DNA from: Flavobacterium agricola
Lineage (GTDB): Bacteria; Bacteroidota; Bacteroidia; Flavobacteriales; Flavobacteriaceae
Assembly: GCF_025919725.1 (NCBI RefSeq)
Contig: NZ_CP081495.1
Span: forward strand, 1,984,001-2,048,000
Direction: 5' to 3'
DNA: 64,000 nt
Below are positions 1 through 8,332 of this stretch, in pieces. Numbering within the stretch: position 1 is the first letter of the stretch; every line of letters begins with the position of its first letter. A model generated the notes under the pieces. It did no database searches. It saw only the letters and a program-made list of their open reading frames with translations, and was not told where the DNA came from. The position numbers were made by a program, and so were the translations under genes.

Positions 1-283
1 AAACTTCACCATCAGTAGCAATATGCGCATCAAATTCAGGATTTGCTGTTGGACCGTAAACAATGGTTGCACCTGTTTCACGAGCTAAATCAATATGACC
101 GCTTACAAAATCTGCATGAAAATGCGTTTCTAACACATATTTAATTTTTGCGTTATTTTGTTTTGCTTTTTCTATATATGGTTTAATTTCTCGTAACGGA
201 TCAATAATAACAGCTTCCTTGTTGCTTTCTATATAATAAGCACCTTGTGCTAAACAACCGGTATAAATTTGTTCTATTATCAT
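1..283 (-). CDS. MBL-fold metallo-hydrolase, C-terminal part outside window
   Basis: The N-terminal 94 residues of a metallo-beta-lactamase-fold protein are present; the rest lies beyond the left edge. It starts MIIEQIYTGCLAQGAY and carries the metal-binding motif THFHADFVSGH (HxHxD, then H) near residue 53. The beginning, with 'CLAQGAYYIES' and 'AVIIDPLRE', resembles the persulfide dioxygenase / rhodanese-linked MBL proteins that handle glutathione or thiol persulfides. That subfamily call is inference, because the domain that would decide it (a trailing rhodanese) is off the window. It is divergent from the thioredoxin gene, with 210 AT-rich bases between. Confidence 0.8.
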   Translation of the reverse strand, partial: MIIEQIYTGCLAQGAYYIESNKEAVIIDPLREIKPYIEKAKQNNAKIKYVLETHFHADFVSGHIDLARETGATIVYGPTANPEFDAHIATDGEV

Positions 284-481
284 GGTTTTATTTTTTGTGC
301 AAATGCAAATTTAGTTATTTCGTTTGTAAAAAGTAAAAATAAACATTTTACTTGGTTTGTTAGAGCAGCTTGATTTTAAAAAATCAATAAGTTTTATTGT
401 TTTTAGTAATAAAGTTAAATGTAATTTAAATATGTAACTTTTATATAATAGTACAAAAAGTTTACTTATTATAGTAAAAAA

Positions 482-489
482 TATTTTTG
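482..489 (+). promoter_or_regulatory. -7 box (TATTTTTG) of trxA
   Basis: A perfect TAnnTTTG element ends 4 bases before the trxA ATG. No clear TTG sits at the expected -33 distance. If it is used, the transcript would begin at or almost at the start codon. Confidence 0.4.
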
Positions 490-493
490 ATTT

Positions 494-787
494 ATGACTT
501 TACAAGAATTAATACAAACAACCCCGGTAGTTTTAGTTGATTTTTTTGCAGAATGGTGCGGACCTTGCCATACCTTAAAACCCATTTTACAAACGGTAAA
601 ACAGCACGTTGGTGATGCGGTAAAAATTGTAAAAGTTGATGTGGATAAATATAGGGAAGTAGCTGCTGAATATCAAATAAGAAGCATGCCTACATTGCTT
701 TTATTTAAAAACGGAGAATTAGTTTGGCGTCACAGCGGTGTTGTAGGCGCACAAGATTTGGTTCGCATTATAGAACAACACAAATAA
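494..787 (+). CDS. trxA: Thioredoxin
   Basis: A short thioredoxin of 97 residues that reduces protein disulfides in the cytoplasm. The redox site WCGPC is at residues 21-25, inside the usual 'VDFFAEWCGPC' strand-helix junction. The cis-proline loop 'RSMPTLLLF' and the 'KVDVDK' strand are also present, so the fold is complete. There is no signal peptide, which argues against a periplasmic thiol oxidase. The HopJ-family gene follows after 10 bp, so the two are probably co-transcribed. Several thioredoxin paralogues are usual in this family, so this may not be the principal one. Confidence 0.9.
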   Translation: MTLQELIQTTPVVLVDFFAEWCGPCHTLKPILQTVKQHVGDAVKIVKVDVDKYREVAAEYQIRSMPTLLLFKNGELVWRHSGVVGAQDLVRIIEQHK

Positions 788-797
788 AACAATAGTT

Positions 798-1133
798 ATG
801 ACTACTCAGAATATATTAGATGCTTTACAAAAGCAAGAATTAATTTTTAACGATGTATTAGCGCATATCGAAAATTTGTATGAAGCCCAGCCTACAGCGT
901 TTACAAATGGAAGTTTAAAAAACGAAGGAACGCAAAACCAAGGTAGTGCAAGAGTTTTATTTTTTGCAAAAAAAGAAGGTTTATCGGCAAATGATACCTT
1001 ATGTTTATTTGCAGAACATTATCAAGCTGTTTTAAATGATCCTGATGGCGAAGCACATCAAAACATTCGTCAGTTTATGCAACACGGATGGGACGGTGTA
1101 ACTTTTGAAAAAGATGTTTTAATTGAAAAATAA
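798..1133 (+). CDS. HopJ type III effector family protein (function unknown)
   Basis: A 111-residue protein matching the HopJ family (PF08888): 'FNDVLAHIENLYEAQPTAFTNG', the 'NQGSARVLFFAK' core and the 'HQNIRQFMQHGWDGV' end are family hallmarks. The family was named after a Pseudomonas syringae effector, but it is widespread in free-living bacteria that have no type III secretion. A housekeeping or stress role is more likely here; no biochemical function is established. It follows trxA and precedes a strong terminator, so the pair forms a short operon. Confidence 0.8.
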   Translation: MTTQNILDALQKQELIFNDVLAHIENLYEAQPTAFTNGSLKNEGTQNQGSARVLFFAKKEGLSANDTLCLFAEHYQAVLNDPDGEAHQNIRQFMQHGWDGVTFEKDVLIEK

Positions 1134-1165
1134 AAAAAGCTGGTTTAAAAAAACCAGCTTTTTTT
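1134..1165 (+). terminator. Intrinsic terminator after the HopJ gene
   Basis: Inverted arms AAAAAAGCTGGTTT and AAACCAGCTTTTTT around an AAAA loop directly follow the stop codon. With A and T tracts on both sides it may also act on the opposite strand, where the M16 gene ends at 1237. Confidence 0.9.
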
Positions 1166-1236
1166 AACTCAATAAAATCTATAATGGGAAAACTTCAAAA
1201 TAACATATTTTGTATAAAACAAAAACCGTGCCCATT

Positions 1237-3297
1237 TTAGAATTTAAAATCGTTTTGATTAACTCCTTCATTAATTTGAACCGAATTTGTTAACAATTTA
1301 ATGCTAAATCCAGGCCCAAGTTCACGATCGGTTTCAAACGGAAATTTAATTCCTTTTACATCTGTATATTTTGTAAAGTAAGACATAGTAGCTATTTTTT
1401 GGCCATTTTGTTCTACTTCAGTTTTTTCTGCAACTTTTAATTTTGTTTGTGCATCGTAGTAATACGTTTTATTATCTAACGTAACTACATAAACATCTTT
1501 ATTATCTAAAGTTTCTAAAGCTGTTAATTTAGCTCCGGCTTGCAAAAGTTGTTCTTCAACAAAAATTGGTCGTCCTTTTAATTCTTTAATCGTTGCTTCT
1601 GGCATCGGAATAGTTTGTCCGCCCTGAATAATTGCTCCAGTTGTGCCATTAAATACCTGACGAGATAAAACTTGACCCAAAGATTTGGTTATCATATTTA
1701 ATTTTCCGTCAGCACTGTACATGGTTGTTATTTCAATAGGTTGACCTTGAATGGTTCCTGAATCAGCAACTAATAAAGTTTTTACTGTTTTTAATTTTGC
1801 TGTACCACCAATAGCTTTTAAATAATCGTTTAAAACGCTTGTTGCCGTAACGCCAGCAGGAATTTCACGGTTAACTTCTGGCTTATCAACTTTAGCTCCG
1901 AATGCATCAAAATAAAAAATCGCAATTTTTTCTTTCGCAGCTGTTTTTTCTAAATTAGGTAAAACTTCTTGCGCTTTACCTGCAATAACAATACGTGCAT
2001 TATCTGCTAAAAAATATTTTTTTGCTACGCGTTGTACATCATCAATCGTAACTGCATTAATATTTTTTATGAAGTTTTCATAATAATCATCAGGTAAATT
2101 ATTTAACGCTGTGTTTAAAGCATATCCTGCAACCGTTTCTGGTTTTTGAACCTGAATAACGAAGTTACCAATGTATTTTGCCTTAGCTAAATCTAATTCG
2201 GTTTTAGTAACTTTTTCGTTTCTAATTTTATTTAGCTCGTTTAAAATTTCAACAACTGCGCTATCTGTAACTGCATTACGCACCGATGTTGTAGCACGGA
2301 ATTTGGTTGTATATCTTCCTGCTCCAACAGATGAATAGGCACCATAGGTCCAGGCTTTATCTTCACGTAAGTTTAAAAATAAACGACCTTCGCCACCGCC
2401 ACCTAAAATTTGATTGGCTAATAATACCGCAAAATAATCCTTATCGTTGTATTTTAAATCTACTGTATTTACTACACGAATTTCAGATTGAACTGCATTT
2501 GGCACGTTTACAAAATTAATTTGTGTGTATTGTAAATTTTTAGGTTCAGCAAAGCTAACATTTGGTGCAATGGCTCTTTTCCATTTTCCAAAATATTTGT
2601 CCACTTGCTTTTTCATTTTTTTGGCATCTACATCACCTACAATAACTAAATAGGCGTTACCCGGTACAAAATACGTGTGGTAATTAACCGAAATATCATT
2701 TAGCGTAATGTTATTTAAAGTTTCTGCCGTTATAAATTCACCTTTTGGGTGATTTACTCCGTAGGTTAAAGCATTTTCAACACGAGAAGCAATAGCACTT
2801 GTATTTTTTTCTTGAGCTTTTAAACCTTCAATCGCACGATTTCTGTTATCATCTAATTCTTCTTGTCTAAAAACCGGATTAGTAACCGCATCAGCCATTA
2901 ATTCTAAAACACGGTCAGAATATTTTGACAAGCTGGTTGCATACGCACCATTTGAGTTAAAGTAAACTTTAGCACCTAAAAAGTCAACTTCTTCATTAAA
3001 CTCATCTTTTGCCATTTTACGCGTACCTGTACCTAACATTTGCCCTACCATATCAGAAACACCTTTTGTTTTTCCTTCGGTATATGGAGTTACATCAATC
3101 GTTAAGTTATACGAAACGCGAGGTAATTTGTTATTTTCTACAATTAAAACTTTTAGTCCGTTGTTTAAGGTAAAAGTTACTGGTTTACCAACGTTAACCG
3201 TTGGCGCTGGCCCTGGTGATGGCATGCTACGGTCTTGAGCTTGAATAACCGATAAGTTAAACAGTAAACCGACTGCCAGGAATATATATTTTTTCAT
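1237..3297 (-). CDS. M16 family peptidase-like protein, inactive subunit with C-terminal extension
   Basis: A 686-residue exported protein with signal peptide MKKYIFLAVGLLFNLSVIQA. Two M16 (insulinase/PqqL) half-domains fill about residues 35-450. The zinc motif HxxEH is missing: the aligned place reads 'GVSDMVGQMLGTGT', so this is the non-catalytic partner of the heterodimer type. Residues from about 480 onward form an extra domain with beta-rich segments ('GTIQGQPIEITTMYSADGK', 'DVKGIKFPFETDRELGPG') that look like outer-membrane lipoprotein-sorting (LolA-like) folds; this is inference. It starts 22 bp after the active M16 gene, so they are co-transcribed. The periplasmic substrate is unknown. 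Confidence 0.85.
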   Translation of the reverse strand: MKKYIFLAVGLLFNLSVIQAQDRSMPSPGPAPTVNVGKPVTFTLNNGLKVLIVENNKLPRVSYNLTIDVTPYTEGKTKGVSDMVGQMLGTGTRKMAKDEFNEEVDFLGAKVYFNSNGAYATSLSKYSDRVLELMADAVTNPVFRQEELDDNRNRAIEGLKAQEKNTSAIASRVENALTYGVNHPKGEFITAETLNNITLNDISVNYHTYFVPGNAYLVIVGDVDAKKMKKQVDKYFGKWKRAIAPNVSFAEPKNLQYTQINFVNVPNAVQSEIRVVNTVDLKYNDKDYFAVLLANQILGGGGEGRLFLNLREDKAWTYGAYSSVGAGRYTTKFRATTSVRNAVTDSAVVEILNELNKIRNEKVTKTELDLAKAKYIGNFVIQVQKPETVAGYALNTALNNLPDDYYENFIKNINAVTIDDVQRVAKKYFLADNARIVIAGKAQEVLPNLEKTAAKEKIAIFYFDAFGAKVDKPEVNREIPAGVTATSVLNDYLKAIGGTAKLKTVKTLLVADSGTIQGQPIEITTMYSADGKLNMITKSLGQVLSRQVFNGTTGAIIQGGQTIPMPEATIKELKGRPIFVEEQLLQAGAKLTALETLDNKDVYVVTLDNKTYYYDAQTKLKVAEKTEVEQNGQKIATMSYFTKYTDVKGIKFPFETDRELGPGFSIKLLTNSVQINEGVNQNDFKF

Positions 3298-3319
3298 ATT
3301 TCGAGTATTTGTGATTGGT

Positions 3320-4642
3320 TTATTGCGCTTTTTGTTGAGCTGGAACGTAATCTATTAAAACACGTTGATTAGGTTTTAAATATTTTTTAGCTACGTCTCT
3401 AATTTCTTCTCTTGTAATAGATCGGTAAATATCTATTTCGGTATTGATTAATGAAATATCACCGTAAAGCGCTGAATATGTTGCTAAATTATCTGCAACA
3501 GATTCAATATCGTCGTTTTGACTTACATAACGGTTTTCGAAAACGTTTTGTAGTTTTTGAAAATCGCGCTCAGAAATTAAATCTTTTTGAAGTTTTGCAA
3601 TTTCAAAATCAATTTCGCTAACTACTTGTTCGCTAGTTTTACCTGTAAACGGAATTGCGTAAATGATATAAATACCATAATCTTCTAACGAATTACTGAA
3701 CGAACCAACTTGTAAAGCTGTTTTATCTTTATCAACTAATTTTTTATATAGCACAGAACTTTGTCCGCCTGATAAATAACTAGAAATCATATCTAAAACT
3801 CGAGCATCACGCGTTTTCATTGATGGCACGCGGTAAGCTTCTAATACCATTGGAAGTTGGATATTAGGATCTTCGTAAGTTGCCGTAATTTGCGTAGTTA
3901 TTTCGTCTTCAACAAATGTTTGACGTTTAACTGGTTCTCCGCGTTTGATGCCGCCAAAATAATCTTGAATCCATTTTTTTGCTTGATGCACTTCAAAATC
4001 ACCAGCTACAACCAATGTTGCATTATTTGGTACGTAGAATTTTTTATTAAAAGCTAAAAATTCATCTAAAGTTGCCGCATCTAAATGATCCATAGAACCA
4101 ATAGTTGTCCAACGGTACGGATGTTTTTTAAACAATTCTTTTTTAACCGCGGTAAAAACATTTCCGTAAGGTTGGTTATCTACACGTAAACGTTTTTCTT
4201 CTTTAACTACTTCATTTTGCGTATCAACTCCAATCTGATTGATTACCGGATGTAACATTCGTTCAGATTCTAACCACAAACCTAATTGTAAGTTGTTAGA
4301 CGGAAAAACTTCGTAATAATACGTTTTATCGTCAGTGGTATATGCATTGTTTTGCCCTCCGTTGCTGGCAACTATTTTAAACCAATCACCACGCGGAATG
4401 TTTTGAGTTCCTTCAAACAACAAATGTTCAAAAAAGTGAGCAAATCCCGTTCTTTCAGGGTTTTCGTCTTTCGCACCAACATGATATAATACTGAAGTAA
4501 CAACTACAGGCGTGGTTTTATCTTGATGTAAAATTACATGCAAACCATTGTCTAAATTGTACTCTTCATAGGCAACTTGTTGCGCAAACGCAGCTAATTG
4601 AAAGGTAAGAATACCACTTAGCGTTAATAAAGATTTTTTCAT
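3320..4642 (-). CDS. M16 family zinc metallopeptidase, active subunit
   Basis: A 440-residue exported peptidase (signal MKKSLLTLSGILTFQLAAFAQ). It keeps the inverted zinc motif: HFFEHLLFEGT gives HxxEH near residue 87, and the distal glutamate is in 'NEVVKEEKRLRVD' about 75 residues later. The C-terminal half carries the usual M16 second domain ('VPSMKTRDARVLDMISSYLSGG'). It is first in the pair with the inactive M16 gene, the arrangement in which one chain provides zinc and the other completes the chamber. It probably degrades peptides in the periplasm. Confidence 0.93.
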   Translation of the reverse strand: MKKSLLTLSGILTFQLAAFAQQVAYEEYNLDNGLHVILHQDKTTPVVVTSVLYHVGAKDENPERTGFAHFFEHLLFEGTQNIPRGDWFKIVASNGGQNNAYTTDDKTYYYEVFPSNNLQLGLWLESERMLHPVINQIGVDTQNEVVKEEKRLRVDNQPYGNVFTAVKKELFKKHPYRWTTIGSMDHLDAATLDEFLAFNKKFYVPNNATLVVAGDFEVHQAKKWIQDYFGGIKRGEPVKRQTFVEDEITTQITATYEDPNIQLPMVLEAYRVPSMKTRDARVLDMISSYLSGGQSSVLYKKLVDKDKTALQVGSFSNSLEDYGIYIIYAIPFTGKTSEQVVSEIDFEIAKLQKDLISERDFQKLQNVFENRYVSQNDDIESVADNLATYSALYGDISLINTEIDIYRSITREEIRDVAKKYLKPNQRVLIDYVPAQQKAQ

Positions 4643-4739
4643 AAAATATTAATATTTAGTAGATAACGTCTAAATTACTGACTTATTTAATATATCGGTC
4701 TTTTTTTTTACTTTTTTTACTAACAATTCGATGTAAGTA

Positions 4740-4770
4740 TTTGATTTAATGATAATATGTTATATATTTG
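4740..4770 (+). promoter_or_regulatory. Promoter of rplU-rpmA
   Basis: TTTG at 4740-4743, a 19-bp spacer, then TATATTTG at 4763-4770. This matches the Bacteroidota primary sigma consensus exactly. It implies a leader of roughly 27 bases before the rplU ATG at 4804. Confidence 0.85.
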
Positions 4771-4803
4771 CGCTCTTAAAATAGTTTAATTAAAAACATT
4801 GTT

Positions 4804-5115
4804 ATGTACGCAATCGTAGAGATAGCAGGGCAACAATTTAAAGTAAGCAAAGACCAAAAAGTTTTAGTTCATCGCTTAGCTGTTGAAGAAGGAGCAAACG
4901 TTAGTTTTGACAAAGTTCTTTTAGTAGACAACAACGGAACAATCACTTTAGGCGCCCCAGCTGTAGAAGGAGCTTCTGTAGGAGCTAAAGTATTAAAGCA
5001 TTTAAAAGGAAACAAAGTTATTGTTTTCAAAAAGAAAAGAAGAAAAGGTTACCAAAAGAAAAATGGTCACCGTCAAGCTTTAACACAAATTGTAATCGAA
5101 GGTATTAACATTTAA
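4804..5115 (+). CDS. rplU: 50S ribosomal protein L21
   Basis: A 103-residue bL21 that binds 23S rRNA in the large subunit. The sequence is typical throughout: 'MYAIVEIAGQQFKV' start, 'KVLLVDNNGTITLGAP', the basic 'FKKKRRKGYQKKNGHRQ' rRNA-binding loop and the '...LTQIVIEGI' end. It lies 11 bp before rpmA, the classic L21-L27 pair. Expression comes from the strong promoter just upstream. Confidence 0.98.
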   Translation: MYAIVEIAGQQFKVSKDQKVLVHRLAVEEGANVSFDKVLLVDNNGTITLGAPAVEGASVGAKVLKHLKGNKVIVFKKKRRKGYQKKNGHRQALTQIVIEGINI

Positions 5116-5126
5116 TTTTACACATC

Positions 5127-5387
5127 ATGGCTCACAAAAAAGGTGTCGGTAGTTCGAAGAATGGTAGAGAATCAGAATCGAAACGTTTAGGTGTTAAGAT
5201 TTATGGTGGACAAGCTGCCATTGCTGGGAACATCATTGTAAGACAAAGAGGTTCAAAGCACAACCCAGGTGAAAATGTTTACATGGGTAAAGATCATACT
5301 TTACATGCTAAAGTTGATGGAGTTGTTAAATTCCAAAAGAAAAAAGATAACAAATCTTACGTTTCTGTTTTACCATTTGAAGCATAA
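5127..5387 (+). CDS. rpmA: 50S ribosomal protein L27
   Basis: An 86-residue bL27, whose N-terminal arm reaches the peptidyl transferase centre. It begins MAHKKGVGSSKNGRES, with no cleavable N-terminal extension of the Firmicutes type, so the mature end is made directly. 'GQAAIAGNIIVRQRGSKHNPG' and 'HTLHAKVDGVVKF' are family-typical. It is second in the rplU-rpmA operon and is closed by a terminator about 24 bp downstream. Confidence 0.98.
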   Translation: MAHKKGVGSSKNGRESESKRLGVKIYGGQAAIAGNIIVRQRGSKHNPGENVYMGKDHTLHAKVDGVVKFQKKKDNKSYVSVLPFEA

Positions 5388-5410
5388 TTTTTACATATCT
5401 TGAAAAAATT

Positions 5411-5438
5411 AAAAACCCACTGCATAGTGGGTTTTTTT
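5411..5438 (+). terminator. Intrinsic terminator after rpmA
   Basis: AAAAACCCACT, loop GCAT, AGTGGGTTTTTTT. It stands between convergent rpmA and the lipoprotein gene, whose stop begins at 5445, and can serve both. Confidence 0.9.
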
Positions 5439-5444
5439 ATTGCT

Positions 5445-6152
5445 TTATTTTGTGCGGGCTTTAGATTCGTTTATTAAACGGGTTGTTGTTGCGTTTACCT
5501 CTTCTAATTCTTTTATAGCTTTATCATAAGCTGCTTGCGCAACTTTTTCTGCTTCGGCATTTTGCTTCTTTTTTGCTTCGGCTAAATCTTTTTCAACCTT
5601 AAATAATTTATATTCAGCATGGCGGGTGGTTAAATGTAAATCTTTTTCTACACGTTGGTTATGTGCTTTACGTACAGCAACTGCTTTTTCAAAGGCTTCG
5701 TGTGCCGCATCATAAGCAATTTGTGCATCTGCCTCAACTTTTTTATCGTGGTTGGCTTTAGCACGTTCTAAATTATGGGTGGTGCGTTGTAAATCAGCTT
5801 TAGCTTTATGCATGTTATTGCGCCATTCACTTTCTAATAAAAATTGCTCACGTTTACGAGCTAATAGTGCATTTTCAAAATCTAATTGTGCTTGCACGTA
5901 CGCTTGATTTGCAATTTTTTCTGCAGCTTGATCGTGCTTTGCTTTGGCTTGTTCAAGGTTTTGGGTTGCAACACGTAAGTCGGCTTTCGCTTTGCGCAAT
6001 CCTTTTTGCCAATCTGCTTCTGCACGATCGGCGCCTTTTGTATTTGAAGATGATGCCGTTTGATTGTTAGCTTCTGCTTGAGCCGTTTTTTGTGAGTTGC
6101 ATGAAACTAAAACAAACGCAGAAGTTGCTAACGATAAGATAATTTTTTTCAT
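5445..6152 (-). CDS. Lipoprotein of three tandem 62-residue helical repeats
   Basis: I recognise no named family. The 235-residue protein has a lipoprotein signal ending LVSC (Cys18), a Ser/Thr/Asn linker to about residue 45, then three head-to-tail repeats of exactly 62 residues (about 48-108, 110-170, 172-232). Repeat anchors are KAKADL (54-59), KAKADL (116-121) and the degenerate HAEYKL (178-183), each followed by a 'NLExAKAxHD'-like segment and an 'AYxxAxxxFE' segment. Composition is rich in Ala, Lys, Glu and Gln, so long helices or a coiled coil are likely, anchored to a membrane. Repeat 3 is the most diverged. Confidence 0.8.
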   Translation of the reverse strand: MKKIILSLATSAFVLVSCNSQKTAQAEANNQTASSSNTKGADRAEADWQKGLRKAKADLRVATQNLEQAKAKHDQAAEKIANQAYVQAQLDFENALLARKREQFLLESEWRNNMHKAKADLQRTTHNLERAKANHDKKVEADAQIAYDAAHEAFEKAVAVRKAHNQRVEKDLHLTTRHAEYKLFKVEKDLAEAKKKQNAEAEKVAQAAYDKAIKELEEVNATTTRLINESKARTK

Positions 6153-6210
6153 GGTTAGTTATTTTATATGCAAACGATGCGTAACAAAGTTTTATTACAT
6201 ACTAAAAATA

Positions 6211-6242
6211 AAAAAGCGCATTTGAATGCCAAATGCGCTTTT
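6211..6242 (-). terminator. Intrinsic terminator after ahcY
   Basis: Arms AAAAAGCGCATTTG and CAAATGCGCTTTT with a 5-base loop. It lies 20 bp past the ahcY stop on its strand and is followed there by a T-rich run. Confidence 0.85.
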
Positions 6243-6261
6243 AAAATATATAGTTATTTTA

Positions 6262-7578
6262 TTAATATCTGTAATATTCTGGTTTGAATGGTCCTTTAAC
6301 CTCAACTCCAATATATGCAGCTTGTTCAGTAGATAAAGTTTCTAACTCAACACCTAATTTAGCTAAATGTAAAGCTGCAACTTTTTCATCTAAATGTTTT
6401 GGTAACATATATACGTCATTTTCGTATTTATCAGCATGTTTCCATAACTCAATTTGTGCTAACGTTTGGTTAGTAAATGAGTTTGACATAACGAAAGATG
6501 GGTGACCTGTTGCACAACCTAAGTTAACTAAACGTCCTTCTGCTAAAATAATAATATCATTACCAGCAATTGTATATTTATCAACCTGAGGTTTAATTTC
6601 TACTTTAGATGCACCGTGGTTTTTGTTTAACCAAGCCATATCAATTTCGTTATCAAAATGTCCGATATTACAAACAACTGTTTTATCTTTCATTTGTTCG
6701 AAATGACGACCAACTACGATATCTTTATTACCTGTTGTTGTGATAATGATATCTGCATTACCTACCACTGTATCTAGTTTTTTAACTTCGTAACCGTCCA
6801 TTGCAGCTTGTAAAGCACAAATTGGATCGATTTCTGTAACAGTTACAATAGATCCAGCTCCGCGGAAAGATGCAGCTGTACCTTTACCTACGTCACCGTA
6901 TCCACAAACAACCACACGTTTACCTGCTAACATTAAATCTGTAGCACGGCGAATGGCATCAACTGCAGATTCTTTACATCCGTATTTGTTATCAAATTTA
7001 GATTTAGTAACCGAATCGTTAACGTTAATAGCTGGCATTGGTAATGTACCTGCTTTTACACGCTCGTATAAACGGTGAACACCAGTTGTTGTTTCTTCAG
7101 ACAACCCTTTAATTCCAGCAACCAATTCTGGGTAACGATCAATAACCATATTAGTTAAATCACCACCATCATCTAAAATCATATTTAATGGTTGACGATC
7201 TTCTCCAAAAAATAAAGTTTGCTCAATACACCAATCAAATTCTTCTTCATTTAATCCTTTCCAAGCATAAACTTGAATTCCAGCAGCAGCAATTGCAGCA
7301 GCAGCTTGATCTTGTGTTGAGAAAATATTACATGATGACCAAGTAACTTCAGCTCCTAAAGCAACTAAAGTTTCGATTAAAACAGCTGTCTGAATCGTCA
7401 TGTGTAAACATCCTGCAATACGAGCACCTTTTAACGGTTGCTCATCTTTATATTCAGCACGTAAAGCCATTAAACCAGGCATTTCGGCTTCTGCTAATTC
7501 AATTTCTTTTCTTCCCCAAGCCGCAAGTGAAATATCTTTCACTTTAAAAGGCACGAATGGTATTGTTTTAGTACTCAT
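6262..7578 (-). CDS. ahcY: Adenosylhomocysteinase
   Basis: Splits S-adenosylhomocysteine into adenosine and homocysteine, clearing the product inhibitor of methyltransferases in the activated methyl cycle. At 438 residues it is full length. Visible hallmarks are 'AGCLHMTIQTAVLIETL', 'WSSCNIFSTQDQAAAAI', the NAD+ loop 'VCGYGDVGKGTAASFRG', 'CNIGHFDNEIDM' and the C-terminal 'PFKPEYYRY'. A -7 box (TAACTTTG on the coding strand, 7616-7623) sits about 38 bp upstream. I see no SAH riboswitch in the leader. Divergent from the phosphopantetheinyl transferase gene. Confidence 0.98.
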   Translation of the reverse strand: MSTKTIPFVPFKVKDISLAAWGRKEIELAEAEMPGLMALRAEYKDEQPLKGARIAGCLHMTIQTAVLIETLVALGAEVTWSSCNIFSTQDQAAAAIAAAGIQVYAWKGLNEEEFDWCIEQTLFFGEDRQPLNMILDDGGDLTNMVIDRYPELVAGIKGLSEETTTGVHRLYERVKAGTLPMPAINVNDSVTKSKFDNKYGCKESAVDAIRRATDLMLAGKRVVVCGYGDVGKGTAASFRGAGSIVTVTEIDPICALQAAMDGYEVKKLDTVVGNADIIITTTGNKDIVVGRHFEQMKDKTVVCNIGHFDNEIDMAWLNKNHGASKVEIKPQVDKYTIAGNDIIILAEGRLVNLGCATGHPSFVMSNSFTNQTLAQIELWKHADKYENDVYMLPKHLDEKVAALHLAKLGVELETLSTEQAAYIGVEVKGPFKPEYYRY

Positions 7579-7687
7579 CTATTTAATAGTATATTTGTAT
7601 AAACATAAATTTAGACAAAGTTACATTATTTAATTCTAATTTTTATTATTTTACTTTGAATTAAGGCTTTGCTTAACAAAAAACCGT

Positions 7688-8332
7688 ATGGCATTTTTAA
7701 AAAAATTAACTTTTACAGAGAATACAGACATTTATATTTGGAAAATAACAGAAGATTTTGATTTTTTAATCAAAAATGTAATTTTAAAGCCTGAAAGCCT
7801 GAACAGGGTGAATAGCATGAAATCAGAATCGCATCGTAAAGGTTTTTTAGCCGTTAGAATGCTTTTACAACATTGCGGTTATACCGATCATGATTTATGG
7901 TATGATGAAACCGGAAAACCAAATCTTATTGATGGTAAAAAAATATCAATCACACATTCTTTTGATTATTCAGTAATTGCAATTAGCAATCAAGATATTG
8001 GGGTTGATATTGAGCTTTGCCGAGAAAAAGTAATTCGCATTAGTAATAAATTTGCAAAAGAATTGTTTGTTACTACTTTGTTACCCAACGAAAAAACACG
8101 AACTTTAACATTTATTTGGGGAGCTAAGGAATCTATTTTTAAAATAATGAACGAACCCGGAATTAGCTTTTTAGACCATATTATGGTACAAGAAATTAAT
8201 TTAAACAAAAACAAAACCAACGCCGTACTCGAATTTAACAACCAAACGGTTTTATTTGATATTTTTTATACCGAATTAGATAATTATTGCTTGGTTTATG
8301 CCGAAAAAAATGAAAAGCAACTTACTTTATAA
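7688..8332 (+). CDS. 4'-phosphopantetheinyl transferase superfamily protein
   Basis: Transfers 4'-phosphopantetheine from CoA to a serine on carrier proteins. The 214-residue chain has the Sfp-type pseudo-dimer layout. The two magnesium/CoA motifs are 'DIGVDIEL' (residues about 101-108) and 'FIWGAKESIFK' (about 141-151), and the 'SITHSFDYSVIAIS' strand lies before the first. This larger Sfp/EntD-type enzyme suggests carrier domains other than fatty-acid ACP, although it may also be the sole enzyme. It overlaps the next gene, so the two are translationally coupled. Confidence 0.85.
   Translation: MAFLKKLTFTENTDIYIWKITEDFDFLIKNVILKPESLNRVNSMKSESHRKGFLAVRMLLQHCGYTDHDLWYDETGKPNLIDGKKISITHSFDYSVIAISNQDIGVDIELCREKVIRISNKFAKELFVTTLLPNEKTRTLTFIWGAKESIFKIMNEPGISFLDHIMVQEINLNKNKTNAVLEFNNQTVLFDIFYTELDNYCLVYAEKNEKQLTL

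Noticed and set aside
798..1133. A type III secretion effector locus
   Set aside because: The HopJ name is historical; no secretion genes are nearby and the family is common in free-living bacteria.
7579..7687. SAH or SAM riboswitch upstream of ahcY
   Set aside because: The leader is short and AT-rich with only a promoter-like box; no paired GC-rich core is visible.
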